A stretch of DNA of 64,000 nucleotides from Paenibacillus etheri (GCF_001012825.1 NZ_LCZJ02000033.1:210104-274103); one strand, 5' to 3'. Counted from the stretch's first letter, positions 1-11,785 are shown. Numbers and translations are program-made. The notes: a model not told the origin generated them from the sequence alone.

Positions 1-198
1 ACACTCTTCTTTCATGTTTATGTATATGAATCCTGAAAATTATATCACTTTATATCGATTTTTGTAAATATTGGTACGATAGGATATTCGTTCTTTATTT
101 GTGAATACTTAAAAAAGACACATTTCCATTCTCCACTGCCACATTTCGCTTTTAATCTCCTAAATAGCGTGAATACTATAAATCTTTATACTCAAACC
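1..198. other. Left-edge intergenic DNA
   Basis: AT-rich sequence with no convincing coding frame, RNA gene or repeat. It lies downstream of the first minus-strand operon; the neighbouring gene to the left is outside the window. Confidence 0.4.
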
Positions 199-222
199 AA
201 AAAGCAGCCTTGGGGCTGCCTT
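199..222 (-). terminator. Rho-independent terminator of the sigma/anti-sigma operon
   Basis: On the minus strand a GGCAGCC/GGCTGC stem with a CCAA loop runs into a T-run. It lies about 35 bases after the stop of the exported protein gene, so it closes that operon. Confidence 0.7.
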
Positions 223-256
223 GATCAAATTAATTAGTAACTGTCTTAGAATCATT

Positions 257-1129
257 CTACGCCGAAGCTTCAATGATCTGTCCTGCCAAAGCAATCAAAT
301 CCTCCTTGGTCAGATGTCCACCGGTTTCCCGAATAATATAATTGACACGGGTCTTTGGATTCATCCATGCAACTGACTTGTACTCCATCTTATCAATAGG
401 TGTGTATACTACCTCTTGACCACTCACTTTTAGCTTCTGCGACTGTGCATTTGCTGGTTCGGATTCAACAGTCGTATCCTTAGGTCCTGCAGGTTCGGCA
501 GCGATGGCAAGAACTCCTCTTTTACCATTTTTCTCTGTGGTCATATTATAGATGATGTTGATAGCTGTACGCTTCTCCTGCAATTTCTTTACATATATTT
601 TCTTATCGGACGCCTTACCCTCGGCGATCACTTGATAGTATATCTTATCCTGTTCTTTTTTCGTCATATATGGAGAAACAATTGCCATGAAAAAAATGTA
701 GCCTTCCGGAGGCTCTTGCAATTGCAGTGGCATGGAGGTATTGCCGGCAGCATACTTTTCCACATATTCATTATACGTATTAAACGAAAGGGAATAATAT
801 GCACCCGTAGTGGGTGATCCCTTAGCATAGGCTTGATATTCCTTGTCATTAATATACACATATCTGATTTCTCCAGGATTAAGCTTTTCACTTAATGCTT
901 TCTGCTGCAGATCTTTGAGATTTTTGAATTTTTTTTGTTCCTGATCCGTTTTCGCTTTGGCAGCTTCATCAATGCCCTGAGCTATATATTTGACTTCCGC
1001 CTTAATGGCGGTTTCTTCCGCAGACTGAGTAACAGACTTCTCGGCATAAGCTTCTCCTTTGAAACCATAGCCTAAACCGAACATTAGGGTCATACTGGTC
1101 ATGGCAATGAGCATTTTTCTATTATTCAT
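257..1129 (-). CDS. Exported DUF4367-like protein, third gene of an ECF sigma operon
   Basis: A 290-residue protein of unknown exact function. It opens with a positively charged start and a hydrophobic stretch ending near AYA (about residue 29), which reads as a signal peptide. There is no second membrane segment, so it is probably secreted or lipid-free at the outer face. Its last 45 residues (a V-W/A-W-x-N/D-P strand, then LTKEDLIALA) resemble the end of the neighbouring anti-sigma factor, which suggests a duplicated sensor domain freed from its anchor. It follows the anti-sigma gene by about 80 bases and precedes a terminator, so it is probably co-transcribed. The link to DUF4367 is by general pattern only. 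Confidence 0.65.
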   Translation of the reverse strand: MNNRKMLIAMTSMTLMFGLGYGFKGEAYAEKSVTQSAEETAIKAEVKYIAQGIDEAAKAKTDQEQKKFKNLKDLQQKALSEKLNPGEIRYVYINDKEYQAYAKGSPTTGAYYSLSFNTYNEYVEKYAAGNTSMPLQLQEPPEGYIFFMAIVSPYMTKKEQDKIYYQVIAEGKASDKKIYVKKLQEKRTAINIIYNMTTEKNGKRGVLAIAAEPAGPKDTTVESEPANAQSQKLKVSGQEVVYTPIDKMEYKSVAWMNPKTRVNYIIRETGGHLTKEDLIALAGQIIEASA

Positions 1130-1211
1130 TTTAAATACCTCACCTTCCTGTATATGTAATACTCTTACATAACACTTACGTTACCGGATTCGTGACATCA
1201 AATTTCTGTAC

Positions 1212-2345
1212 TTATTTCATCATGTCGGCAGCAATTCGGATAACCTCCTCTTTGGTTAAAGAAGAAGACTCCGGTGCAGCAGTCATATCGTATACTACAT
1301 TTTGTTCTGGATCCGTCCAGACAAGTCTGTATCTATACCCCAACTTTATTTCATTGTTTGTAGTTTCCGTATAGATCAGTTGGGTTCCGTTAACAAGAAT
1401 ATTCTCTACGTTTGTGGTATTAGTCCTTAGCAAGCTTTCCACCGTTCTGGTCTTTGACTTGATGTGTTTGGCATTAATTCTTACCATACTCCCCCCTTTT
1501 TTGTATCTCATCGACGAATAGTCATAATTAATACTGGCCGCAGCTTCTTTTTTCCACATAACCCGGTAACCGCCTTCCAGCTTTATACCATCAGTCAGGG
1601 CAAGTAGCTCATTCTCGTTGACCTCAAAATCAGGTTGAATCCATGCTTGATCAAAAACATACCCTTCTGGCAGATACTCCGGGCGTGGCAAATATGGCGC
1701 CTTATACTCTTCTGCTTTGGCTAAATAGCTGGAATAATCATTAAATAACATCGCAGGAATAACTCTGCCAAGCTGAGGACGCTCATCTCCGGAATCTTCC
1801 TTTTTCAACACGTAAGAAGCGCCCTCTCCCGGAAGTAATAATTTCTCTACAACTCTATATGCCTCTAAATTTTTTTCAGTCAGCAGCTCTTCTTCTTTAG
1901 TCGCCACTCTCTGAGGAATTTTTCCCTTTGTGGGAACTAACGGATTCTTAGATACTTCAATCGTCCCCCCTTCCTTCGTTGCAAGAAGCGGCTCATATGG
2001 CAGTACTTCATATTGAAATTTGGCAGCTTGCCAGGGGCTTTCCATAAACATAGAATAGCCGCCTCCTACCAAGACAACCAGGATCAGCACCGTTGCCCAT
2101 CTCCTTACTGGTCTGCTCCACGTGCGCTTACGGTATCGCTTTGCCTCGGTTGCTGGCTCCATTCGATGCATAATATCTGGGATGTCCCCCTCCTGCAAGG
2201 GTGGTACAGACTTAACAGCAAGGCGACCATTACCTAGCCCAATGGCTTGCATTACAGAATCATGAACATCAACCAGCAGAAGTTTAGCAGAATTATCCCC
2301 CTCCTTCAGAAACAACTCTTCGGAAGTCAATTCGTCCTTACGCAT
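1212..2345 (-). CDS. Membrane anti-sigma factor, DUF4367-like
   Basis: A 377-residue protein with a short cytoplasmic N-terminus, one transmembrane segment at about residues 88-105 (preceded by several Arg) and a long extracellular part. This layout, with the start overlapping the ECF sigma gene by 19 bases, marks it as the membrane anti-sigma factor that would hold that sigma factor inactive until a signal at the cell surface. The last about 50 residues (VWTDPEQNVVYD, then LTKEEVIRIA) match the DUF4367-type C-terminal pattern and recur in the next gene. The signal is not visible from sequence. The start is the ATG at 2345; the overlap implies translational coupling. Confidence 0.75.
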   Translation of the reverse strand: MRKDELTSEELFLKEGDNSAKLLLVDVHDSVMQAIGLGNGRLAVKSVPPLQEGDIPDIMHRMEPATEAKRYRKRTWSRPVRRWATVLILVVLVGGGYSMFMESPWQAAKFQYEVLPYEPLLATKEGGTIEVSKNPLVPTKGKIPQRVATKEEELLTEKNLEAYRVVEKLLLPGEGASYVLKKEDSGDERPQLGRVIPAMLFNDYSSYLAKAEEYKAPYLPRPEYLPEGYVFDQAWIQPDFEVNENELLALTDGIKLEGGYRVMWKKEAAASINYDYSSMRYKKGGSMVRINAKHIKSKTRTVESLLRTNTTNVENILVNGTQLIYTETTNNEIKLGYRYRLVWTDPEQNVVYDMTAAPESSSLTKEEVIRIAADMMK

Positions 2346-2884
2346 AGTTGTTTCTCCTTTCTTTCAATGACTTCTCTGAGCTTGCACCTTGTCCGCTCGT
2401 ATCGTTTCCTAACAGTGACCGTACTTTTACCCAGAATTTCACTAATTTCTGCAAATGATTTATCTTCAAAAATGCGTAAAATCAACAGATTGCGTTCCTC
2501 CACGCTAAGCTTTTCCAGGGCAGAGGTCACGGATTCACTGAACAACTGATTTTCTACCATTTGTTCAGCGCTTTTAGTGGTTACATCCTGTCTGAGTAAT
2601 TTTCGCAGCTGATTTTGAAATTTCTTCCGGCGCAATTGATTCAGGCAATGATTATAGGAAACCCTGTAGAGCCACGAGTTAAAACTCACCTGAGACTCAA
2701 AATGGCCGATGTTCTGGTAAGCCTTAATAAATATGTCCTGAACCGCATCCTCGGCTTCTTCCTTATTGTTCAACAAGCGAAAGCAGTAGAGGTAGATCCG
2801 TTGTTGGTAGAGTCTGATAATATCTGAAAAAAGGTAGACTTCTCCCGCTTGTACCCGCTTTATCTTTTCTTCAATAGAGTCCAC
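2327..2884 (-). CDS. ECF-type RNA polymerase sigma factor
   Basis: A sigma-70 family, extracytoplasmic-function sigma factor of 185 residues. Region 2 is visible near residues 20-85 (EDAVQDIFIKAYQ, then FNSWLYRVSYNHCLNQLR) and region 4 near 125-175 (SVEERNLLILRIFEDKSFAEISEILGKS). An open frame continues upstream to 3061, but that extension runs through the terminator hairpin of the preceding gene. The GTG at 2884 sits about 6 bases after an AGAAAGGAG ribosome binding site, so I use it; this gives the usual family length. It overlaps the anti-sigma gene downstream. Its target genes are not known from this window. Confidence 0.85.
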   Translation of the reverse strand: MDSIEEKIKRVQAGEVYLFSDIIRLYQQRIYLYCFRLLNNKEEAEDAVQDIFIKAYQNIGHFESQVSFNSWLYRVSYNHCLNQLRRKKFQNQLRKLLRQDVTTKSAEQMVENQLFSESVTSALEKLSVEERNLLILRIFEDKSFAEISEILGKSTVTVRKRYERTRCKLREVIERKEKQLCVRTN

Positions 2885-2980
2885 GACTGTCTCCTTTCTA
2901 CTATCAGTACAGTTATAACACTTGAGCGGTCCGTTTCGTGACATTTTTTTCCGTATCAGCTCCAATTTAACGAAACACAC

Positions 2981-3026
2981 AAAAAAAAATCGCTGCTCCT
3001 CTCCGCAGAGAGGTGAGCAGCAATTC
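2981..3026 (-). terminator. Terminator of the xylanase gene
   Basis: On the minus strand GCTGCTC...CTCTC / GAGAG..GAGCAGC forms a long stem with a 4-base loop, followed by an uninterrupted T-run of about nine bases. It lies about 100 bases after the SLH stop codon. Confidence 0.8.
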
Positions 3027-3128
3027 TTGAAACTGAAGAACGCTAAGGGATGGATATACACGTATTTCCGCTCTTCAGATTAAATATGACCATCAGCCAA
3101 TTCAGACTTCTTTTCTCTGCTGCCGGGA

Positions 3129-6100
3129 CTACAGCTTCCAGATGCGGTACAAGATAACTGCCGCTTCAGCACGGGTAAGCGTATCGTTAGGCGCAATTCT
3201 AGCGTTCTTTCCGGTTACAACTCCGAAGTTGATCAACAATGATGCGCTGTCTTTCGCGTAGCTGGAGATGCTTGCTTCATCCAGATAAGCATTTAAAGCT
3301 CCACTCGCCTTGATTTGCTTACCGGATACCGCCAGTGCCCGTGCGGTCAGCACCATCATATCTTGACGAGAGATATCACTGTGTGGTCGGAACGTATCAT
3401 TTTCATAGCCTGTGGCAATTCCCAGTTCCTTCGCAGTGACCAGTTCATCATAATAATAGTCCGTCTTTTGGACATCGCTGAACAATGCTGCACTTTTTCC
3501 CGTTCCCTTGAGTTCAAGCGCTCTGACGAGAAGAGCAATGAAATCCGCTCGCTTAATAGAATCTGCAGGTGAGAAACTATTCATGCTCGTTCTTTGGATG
3601 ACATCGCGAGCTGCCATAACATCTATGGCTTTTTTCGCCCAAAATACGCTCTGAAGGTCTCCGAAGTTTTTCTTTACAAAGGTTACTGCATAAATGCTGA
3701 AGTGGGTCGTTTGAAATACAATCGTTTGGGTTGCAGCATCATATCGACCGTTCGGAACCGGCACTACATTACCTTTATCATCAATGTACCAAACAACGAT
3801 TAAATCCGGATTACTTAGTTCTTCCGCTGTCGGTCTGTAAGGAATGGATACCGTTACAGGCGCGTTAGGGTTATTCCACGGAATGACTTTATCGCCTGAT
3901 ACAACGCTTAGATCAATAACTGGATGGTTACCGATCAAATTGCGGGTAGCTGCACTCAGGCTGTCCGCAGAGACTTTACTTATGCGTATGGACACTTGCT
4001 CAGCATGATCTGTTAAGTCGGGCAGCATATTGCTTGGAATTTGGATTGTAGCATTTTCCGTCTTAAGCAATAGCTCAAAGTTTTCTTTCCCTATCAAGCT
4101 TTGGGTAGGTAATTGTATATCATACACATTCGCATCCGTATACTTTGGCACTTCGATTACGATTTGTTTTTTTCCGTTTACTGCTGGGGTAGCCAGTTCA
4201 AGCGCTTTTTTCAAGTTATCGCTGGAGATCGTACCTATGGCACGGCCATTATCGGATTTCACCTCCAGTGTAATCGTAACAACACCATCTTTGTATGCAA
4301 TGGCTACAGGCTTTGGAGTTGTTACTGCACTACCAGTGTTACTGCTACCAGTTGGTTCATTGGTTGGCGCTGGTGTCGCTGTTGGAACAGGTGTCGGAGT
4401 TGCTGATGGATCCGGCGTTGACGTTGGCGTTGGTTCCGTACCGGTAGATTTACCCTTGAGGGTAAGCACACCGTAAACAGATGTGTCCATATATCCATTA
4501 CCTGTCGTTCGTTCCAAGCGGCAACACTTTGACGTGAGCCGTCTTTAGCATCATTGTTCTGTACATCGAAACCAAGCTCTGTATCGTCATCCGGAGTTAT
4601 CCCATGAAGCGGAATCTTTACTTCAACCGTGTAGTTTGTTCCGGAAATGTGAGTCGCCGATTCGAAACCAGCTCCGATGCTTACAGGATTAAATGAGGTT
4701 TCGTTGTCAAAGTTGATTCTATACTGTCCATCATCACTTTGATAGAAGCTTGTTTTTGCATTGTTTTGATCCAAGAAGATTTCAACGGAGTCTTGTTCAT
4801 ATTCATTGACACTGCTTTTGTTAAGCTGCGTATCGTTCACCTGGACTAAAAGATAAAGATTTTCATCATCCCAAAGTGCTTTTGCTACACCATTTGCGCC
4901 CTGCCATGCCATCTGATAGCGATTAATCGGCATTGGGGCCGCATCGTTCCAAACGGCATCAACAGTCCCGTCAACTACAGGTGTTGCATATTTAGCGGTT
5001 GACTGGTTAGCATTTACAACATCAGGTGTATGGTCTGCTATAAATTTGTCCGGGGCGATTACCCCGTAATAAGCCGGTTTGGCCTTCAAGTTACTATCAA
5101 ACAGCAATGGATTCTGAGAGGCTCTCCAGCTAGTACCATCATTCAGCCCCCAGAATGTCACGCGTGAGATATTTGCTGCGTGAGTCTTATAGATTTTAAA
5201 CAGCTGTGCATATAGATAACCCTGAGCATTCGCTTGTTGCTCGGTAATCTTAGAATCACTTCCGGCCATGATGTCAAGCTCCGTAATACTTACTTCTACA
5301 CCCAAGGAAATGAACTTCTCTAATGACAGCTTAACATTCTCCGGATTCGTGTTTATATTATAGTGCGCCTGCATACCAACGCCATCGATAAGAAGTTTAC
5401 CTGGGTGTTCCAGCGCATATTTATCATTGATTTCTTTGACCATACTGTAGATAGCCTGTGCTTTATTCTGATTATCATCATTGTAATCATTGTAATATAA
5501 CTTAATATTCCATTCAGGATGCGAATCCAGCACTTCTCTTGCTGCCAGGAATGCCTGCTCTACGTAGTCTGTTCCGATGGCGCTTTTCCAAGGAGCTGTT
5601 CGCAGCGCTGCTTTCCAATCTGTTGGGTTGGAAGGGTTATCGTTCATCGCTTCGTTTACAACGTCCCAAGAAATCACCTTATCGCCGAAATGCTCCATGA
5701 CGGTTTTAATATGGGTCCTCAAATTCTTAAGAGCTTCCTCCCGGCCCAATGGGATCATGTTCTCTTCTTCATCTGTTGTTGTATTCAGCCACTCTGGTGT
5801 CTGCTGATGCCATACCAATACGTGTCCATGCAGCTTAAGTCCTTCTGCCAAAATTTTATCAACAAGCTTATCTTGTGCGGTAAAATCAAATTTGCCTGGT
5901 GAAGAATATGCCTGATCCGGTTTCATTGCGTTTTCTGCTGTAACGGTATTGTGATGCATCTTGAGAAGATCCAGTCTAAGACCATCCAGATCTGCAGCCG
6001 ATATCGCGTTTCCAATCAGAAAATCGTTTTGATAGGCATCCTTGATCGGAGTTAGATCTTTTTCAATGTCGATCGTACCTGAACCTGTGTTTTCAAAGCG

Positions 6101-7805
6101 GATATCGTCGATATAAAATGAGGCTGTTGCGTTAGAGCTTTCCACATAGATGGTTAAATACTCTTCACTTATTGAGTTATAACGGTAGGTGCCTTGTAAT
6201 TGAACCCAGCCGTCGCTATTACTAATTGCCTTCGAGGCAAGTGTATTATAACTTGGACTTGTACTGCCAACTTGCGTAGACAGCTTAAGCTCCGAGCTTG
6301 AAGGCTCGATCAACTTAACCCAGAGTGAAATTTTATATTCTTGTCCCTTGTCAATATATTTCTCCACACGTAACGAAGGTCCTTGCCAAGTATCCTGTCT
6401 ACCCTCTACCTTCAAAGCGTAGGAACCATCAGCAGTATGATTAGCTTCATCGGAAACGGTCAGCTTTTCAGTACCTGCTCTACCTTCAAAAAAGCCTACT
6501 TTTTGATCCTCAAAAGTAACAGTGGTAAAAGGCAAAGCGGGGTCTCTAGATGGCTCTACCGTATCGAGTTTCTCTGTTATCAATATATCACCGATATAGA
6601 ATGGAACTTCTTTCCCGTCCGCGTTTGATTGAAAACGCAGTTTTGTATTTTTGCTCGTATCTACAGTGAATTTTCCACTTAAGGTGATTGCTTTACCAGC
6701 TTCATAATTCGCGCTCGCAACAACGTCATAGCTCTCTATGCTTTGTATATAAGCTTGGGCACCGCTAGGTACATTCACGTTTTCGTCAACGTACACGGAT
6801 GCGGTTACCGTGTAAGTCTTACCGTTTACAAGTTTTATCCCGCTGTAATCGAAATCAGCCGCGTCCCAGTCATTGGCTCTGTTGCTTACGTATAATGCTG
6901 TGCCGTCTTCATTCCCCGCAAAAACCTTGTCCGTGACTGTCGTCAAGCTTGCGTTCCCAGATTGCGTAGCAGCACCTTTGCCACTCGCAAAGGATTCGTG
7001 ATAAACCGTTACCGGACTTGAGGGTGCTGTCGTATCGGGTGCAGGTCCACCAATCCAATTAGCAATTTCTGATAATGTTGTGCCCATTTGTACGTAATAA
7101 CGTCCAATAGCATGGTCCCCTTGATTCGGATAACCCACTTTAAAGGAGTACTTTATGCCGTTCGCTGCAGCTGCAGACTGAACATCGGAATTGAAGTCGC
7201 CATAAGGATAAGCCAAAAGAACAGGATCTTTATTCGTGATTTCTTTAAGATAATTATTAGCCTCAGCTAATTCTGCGGAAGCATCCGCCTTTGTCATGGT
7301 CTTCCATTTAGCTTCAGCATGGTTAACCGTATGATTCTGGATACTAATATTCGGGGTGGTTGGTCGCTAAATCTTGCAGTTGCGCATGCGACATGCTGTA
7401 GCCAGCGCCAATCCATCCAGTGACAATAAATGCAACCGCATTCATATCATATTGATCCAATACCGGAAGAGCTTTGGTAACAAAGTCAGGTGTCCCGTCA
7501 TCGAAAGTGAGCAAAATCGGTTTGGCAGGAGCTGCCTCGACACCGGCTTTAATGTTCACATATTGATCCGCAGTCAATGTATTATAACCGTTATCATAAA
7601 GATATTTCATAGTGCTCTTGAATTTATCTACGCTTGTATCTGTCCATTCATTCGTCGCTGTATCGACAATACGATGATACAATAGTACAGGAATTTCAGA
7701 TGACGCAGCTTCCGTAACCGGTGCAAACAAACCTGACGGTATAAGTATCGCGATTGCGAGTAAGATCGAGATGACTTGTTTAAGTATTTTGTTCATTTGC
7801 ACCAT
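3129..7805 (-). pseudogene. Modular polysaccharide deacetylase / GH10 xylanase with CBMs and SLH anchor, two frameshifts
   Basis: One gene of about 1,555 codons read in three pieces: 7344-7805, about 4510-7350 and 3129-4517. In order: signal peptide; a CE4-type deacetylase domain (TFDDG motif in piece one, AYPYGDFN in piece two); two beta-sandwich CBM-like domains; a GH10 catalytic domain with acid/base Glu in [10 protein letters not shown] and nucleophile Glu in ITELDIMA; a CBM9-like domain; a Pro/Thr linker; a conserved pre-SLH domain; and three SLH repeats that bind cell-wall polymers. It would be a wall-anchored enzyme cutting and deacetylating xylan. Break one: an extra base in a four-G run at 7353-7356 (plus strand). 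Break two: one base missing near 4505-4515, in an acga/acga repeat. The rest is open and well conserved, so the breaks are either recent or sequencing errors. Confidence 0.85.
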
Positions 7806-8237
7806 TCCTCCTAATTTTGGTCTTTAGCATTAGCGAATTCACATTATTTCACCTTCCGATTCTATCCACAACTATACTAATACTAAAGGTGTTACCCCCC
7901 ATAATCATAGGAAAACACACGCAAGATCTTGGAATTCCCTATGTCTTCCCATGTAATAAGACCTCTTCATGCGTAATCCAATACTTTTCATTAAAAAGAT
8001 TTCACAATATAGACGATTACGAATGATCTTTTTTTAGATATGCGCATACTAAGCTCGATATTTTGAAACTTGCGCCAAGTTGAATCGTAAGTTTGAAGAT
8101 AGGTCCTGAAGTCTACTGATTTGACGAACTGATATAACATATTTGTGTAGAACACGCAGTTATGTGCACTTATGCAGTAAATCGAAGCTTATGAGACCTA
8201 AAAAAAGACACAGCACAGCGGAGAGGAGCTATCATTA
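7806..8237. other. Divergent promoter region between xylanase and P-type ATPase
   Basis: An intergenic stretch of 432 bases that must hold the promoters of the leftward xylanase gene and the rightward cation ATPase gene. It is AT-rich. I found no repeat or riboswitch that I can name. The ATPase ribosome binding site (AGGAG at 8224-8228) lies at its right end. Confidence 0.4.
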
Positions 8238-10892
8238 GTGGAGTATTACCGCAAGAATGTAACAGACAGTTTACAGGAAGTGCAGAGTACAACTAGCGGG
8301 CTTACGTCGGCAGAAGTCAACAAACGACTGGAACGTGATGGTTACAATGAATTAAAAGGAAAGAAAAAAGATCCCCTCTGGAAACTTTTTCTTGAAAATT
8401 TCAAGGACCCTATGGTGGTCGTACTGCTTATTGCGGCCATTGTCCAGATTGTTATGGGTCAAGTTATGGAGTCGCTTATCATTTTCCTCGTGTTGATTCT
8501 CAATGCAGTTATAAGTGTCATCCAAACTCGTAAAGCGGAGAGTTCACTCGATGCCTTACAGCAGATGTCGGCACCCGAGGCTAAAGTGTTGCGGGATGGA
8601 GTCTTAAAAACCGTCCCTGCTAGAGAGCTTGTTCGCGGTGATATCGTATTACTGGAAGCTGGTGATTTTGTACCTGCCGACGGCCGTGTCATAGAATCGG
8701 GAAGCTTGAAGATCAATGAAGGCATGCTTACCGGAGAATCCGAAGCTGTAGAGAAGCATACGGATACCATCGCGAAGGAATCTCCACTCGGAGACCGTCG
8801 TAATATGGCATTCAGCGGTTCTTTGGTTGTATATGGCCGTGGAACCCTTGTTGTAACAGGAACAGCACTAACTACCGAAATCGGAAAAATTGCTGAACTC
8901 ATTGAAAGTGCCGAAGCCAAACAAACGCCACTGCAGCGTAAGCTCGAAACCTTCAGCAAGCAGCTGGGTATAGCCATCATCCTGCTGTCCATTCTGATCT
9001 TTGCCATCCAAGCCGGACGTGTTTGGCTGTCAAATGATACAGTGGATACCACGGAAGCCATCCTGAATGCGCTAATGTTCGCAGTCGCTGTGGCAGTCGC
9101 CGCTATTCCTGAAGCTTTATCCTCGATCGTAACGATTGTCTTATCCGTAGGTACGAACAAAATGGCTAAGCAACATGCGATTATTCGTAAGCTGCCAGCC
9201 GTCGAAGCACTTGGATCAACCAGTGTCATCTGTACCGACAAAACCGGTACCCTAACCCAAAATAAAATGACGGTTGTAGATTACTTTTTACCGGAGGGTA
9301 ATCGTGATCAATTCAATCAAGAGCCCGAAGAATGGTCTGAGGAAGCCCGGCGCCTCCTACACATTGCCGTGCTTTGTAACGACTCTAACATTAATGAAGA
9401 TGGTAAAGAACTAGGCGATCCAACTGAGGTGGCACTTATTGCCTTCAGTAACAGCATGAATAAAGATTACAAGGAAATACGCGACAATTTCCCTCGTGAA
9501 GCCGAACTTCCTTTTGACTCGGATCGCAAGCTGATGACGACCTTGCATACTTTTAACGGACAAAAAGCAATGATCACCAAAGGCGGACCAGATGTACTCT
9601 TTGGTCTTTGTACGCATGTACTACTAAGTGGACAAGAAGTGCCGATGACACCGGAAATTCTTGATCGGTTCTTTGAAGCCAATGAGGAATTCTCCAGCAG
9701 AGCACTACGTGTACTTGCCTATGCTTACAAAACCGTACCAAATACGGTCACTGAAGTCGGACTTGAGGATGAACAAAACCTGGTGCTCGTAGGCTTGACA
9801 GCTATGATTGATCCCCCTCGGGAAGCTGTCTACGGTGCAATCGCAGAATCTAAGAAGGCTGGAATCCGCACCATCATGATTACTGGTGATCATAAGACAA
9901 CCGCACAAGCGATCGGACGCGATATCGGCCTGATGACCGAAAAAGAAATTGCAGTAACCGGTCAAGAGCTTGATGCCATGTCCGACGAAGAACTGGATAA
10001 TAAACTTGAGCAAATTGGTGTGTACGCCCGAGTCTCCCCGGAGAATAAGATCAGAATTGTCCGTGCGTGGCAGAGAAAAGGCAAAATCACAGCCATGACA
10101 GGTGATGGCGTAAATGACGCACCTGCCTTGAAGCAAGCAGATATCGGCGTCGCTATGGGCAGTGGAACCGACGTTGCTAAAGATGCGGCTGCCATGATTT
10201 TGACCGATGATAATTTTGTATCGATTGTGAATGCTGTATCTGTGGGCAGAACGGTATTCGACAATATCAAAAAAGCGATCGCCTATTTATTTTCTGGCAA
10301 TCTGGGTGCCATTATCGCTATTCTCTTTGCTCTGATCTTCGACTGGATTAATCCATTCACGGCGATTCAGCTTCTATTTATCAATTTGGCGAATGATTCT
10401 CTCCCAGCCATTGCTCTTGGTATGGAGAAACCTGAACCTAATGTGATGAGCAGAAATCCAAGAGAACTCAAGGAAGGTATATTTGCCGGAGGAATGATGC
10501 AGGCTATTATTACCCGTGGTCTACTTATAGGTATAGCCGTAATTATATCCCTGTATATTGGACTCCAGCATTCCCCTGATATGGGCGTGGCCATGGCATT
10601 CACAACCCTAATCCTGTCTCGTACACTTCAGACCTTTGCTGCTCGCTCGAACAGTCAAACAGCTATTGAAGCTGGCTTTTTCAGCAACAAATACGTCATC
10701 GGAGCCGTTCTCGTCTGCTTTGCCTTTTATGGCATTGCGGTTCTGCCAGGAGTTAGAGAAATCTTCTCGATTCCGGCTTCGTTCGGAATGTCCGATTGGC
10801 TGGTTGCAAGCGGTCTGGCACTCGGTGCCGTTATCCTAATGGAATTGACAAAGGTTGTACGTAGAGCGTTTACGCCTAAATCAGCTTCTTGA
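8238..10892 (+). CDS. Cation-transporting P-type ATPase, calcium (P2A) type
   Basis: An 884-residue membrane pump of the P2 class. It uses ATP to expel a cation, most likely Ca2+, across the cell membrane. Visible motifs: TGES (about 165-168, actuator domain), PEAL in the fourth membrane helix (about 291-294; animal Ca2+ pumps have PEGL), DKTGTLT at about 334-340 carrying the phosphorylated Asp, and [11 protein letters not shown] of the hinge. The N-terminal cation-ATPase domain and the ten-helix plan fit a SERCA-like bacterial pump. The start is GTG, 9 bases after AGGAG. It is a single gene with its own terminator. Specificity for Ca2+ rather than another divalent cation is inferred from the family. 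Confidence 0.93.
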   Translation: MEYYRKNVTDSLQEVQSTTSGLTSAEVNKRLERDGYNELKGKKKDPLWKLFLENFKDPMVVVLLIAAIVQIVMGQVMESLIIFLVLILNAVISVIQTRKAESSLDALQQMSAPEAKVLRDGVLKTVPARELVRGDIVLLEAGDFVPADGRVIESGSLKINEGMLTGESEAVEKHTDTIAKESPLGDRRNMAFSGSLVVYGRGTLVVTGTALTTEIGKIAELIESAEAKQTPLQRKLETFSKQLGIAIILLSILIFAIQAGRVWLSNDTVDTTEAILNALMFAVAVAVAAIPEALSSIVTIVLSVGTNKMAKQHAIIRKLPAVEALGSTSVICTDKTGTLTQNKMTVVDYFLPEGNRDQFNQEPEEWSEEARRLLHIAVLCNDSNINEDGKELGDPTEVALIAFSNSMNKDYKEIRDNFPREAELPFDSDRKLMTTLHTFNGQKAMITKGGPDVLFGLCTHVLLSGQEVPMTPEILDRFFEANEEFSSRALRVLAYAYKTVPNTVTEVGLEDEQNLVLVGLTAMIDPPREAVYGAIAESKKAGIRTIMITGDHKTTAQAIGRDIGLMTEKEIAVTGQELDAMSDEELDNKLEQIGVYARVSPENKIRIVRAWQRKGKITAMTGDGVNDAPALKQADIGVAMGSGTDVAKDAAAMILTDDNFVSIVNAVSVGRTVFDNIKKAIAYLFSGNLGAIIAILFALIFDWINPFTAIQLLFINLANDSLPAIALGMEKPEPNVMSRNPRELKEGIFAGGMMQAIITRGLLIGIAVIISLYIGLQHSPDMGVAMAFTTLILSRTLQTFAARSNSQTAIEAGFFSNKYVIGAVLVCFAFYGIAVLPGVREIFSIPASFGMSDWLVASGLALGAVILMELTKVVRRAFTPKSAS

Positions 10893-10916
10893 TCAACAAT
10901 TGACTGAAAAGACAAA

Positions 10917-10953
10917 ACAGCGATTCTCCATCTTTGGAGAATCGCTGTTCTTC
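10917..10953 (+). terminator. Terminator of the P-type ATPase gene
   Basis: A perfect 13-bp stem (ACAGCGATTCTCC / GGAGAATCGCTGT) with a 6-base loop, followed by TTCTTCT. It could also serve the minus-strand gene on the other side. Confidence 0.8.
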
Positions 10954-11005
10954 TGTCGTTTACAGATCTGACTAAAGCAGCCGTATTATAAATATCACGA
11001 ATTTT

Positions 11006-11452
11006 TTAATATTTGACTATGTATTCACAACATTCATCCCCATGAACATTACACTTCACTTCCCGGACGGAAACTCGTTTCCCACGTATTTTGGTAAGTG
11101 CTCCTTCGATTATGGCCCCCTCCAGGTCACATACCATTTTCCCTTCCATAACAGGTAAACCTTCGCAGAAACAATCATGTACTGCTATCGACATCCCCTT
11201 GTCATCTTCATGGGTTATTACAGGGATCCCTATCTTCAATTGTTCGAATAACCGGAAGAGTTCATTAACCGAGGTAACACCAAACTCTTCCCCTATTTTT
11301 CTTCCTATGGTCAACGTTGTACCCTTACCTTTCATGGGTAACGCTTGATATAATCCAATAAGTCTAATCGTTCTGAAAAGCTCTAAGGGTACAGCATCAC
11401 CCAAATTTTCTCTTTTTATTTTTTTCATATCTGTAAAAGTAAAATGATCCAT
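11006..11452 (-). CDS. V4R (4-vinyl reductase) domain protein
   Basis: A 148-residue soluble protein. The end of the chain (VREVKCNVHGDECCEYIVKY) is the typical close of the V4R/4VR small-molecule binding domain, with two Cys and a GD. The middle (GRKIGEEFG...LF) also fits. V4R domains often sense ligands or help handle tetrapyrroles or aromatic compounds; no enzyme function can be assigned here. The frame is open from a TTG at 11467, but GGAGG lies 8 bases before the ATG at 11452, which I take as the start. It stands alone, between the ATPase terminator and the helicase gene, so no operon context helps. Confidence 0.7.
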   Translation of the reverse strand: MDHFTFTDMKKIKRENLGDAVPLELFRTIRLIGLYQALPMKGKGTTLTIGRKIGEEFGVTSVNELFRLFEQLKIGIPVITHEDDKGMSIAVHDCFCEGLPVMEGKMVCDLEGAIIEGALTKIRGKRVSVREVKCNVHGDECCEYIVKY

Positions 11453-11698
11453 GCCCGTAGCCTCCAAATTCTTATGTCATTTATATTTCAAATTTAATTG
11501 ATATATTGAGTATAAACGTATCCAATAAATGCTTTGTGATCCTACACACTTCCTATCCCTAATGATTGGAAGAACTAGGGTTAAAATCATTATTTTATAT
11601 TCCGACACTTGACTGTTAGCGCTTCATCTACGATAATTACAACCTCACCCAAAAAACTGGGACTGGAAGAAAATTGATAATGAAAAGGGGCGGTCCTT
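11453..11698. other. Divergent promoter region of V4R gene and helicase gene
   Basis: A short AT-rich region between two divergent genes. It must hold both promoters. No clear operator palindrome was seen. Confidence 0.35.
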
Positions 11699-11785
11699 AT
11701 TAGCTGGTTAAGTGATCTCTATAAATTACAGAAGCAGGAGCTAAAAAAGGACATCGAGCCCTCTTTAGTCAATGCCATCTTTCGG

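Noticed and set aside
2885-3061. Upstream extension of the ECF sigma factor to an ATG at 3061
   Set aside because: It would read through the terminator of the preceding gene; GTG at 2884 has a good ribosome binding site and gives normal length.
4030-4476. Plus-strand frame of 148 codons opposite the Pro/Thr linker of the xylanase
   Set aside because: Val/Gly repeats arise from the antisense of the Thr-Pro linker; no ribosome binding site.
8459-10915. Several long minus-strand frames inside the P-type ATPase gene
   Set aside because: They lie antisense to a well-conserved pump and have Ser/Thr-rich composition without any family resemblance; they are shadows of codon bias.
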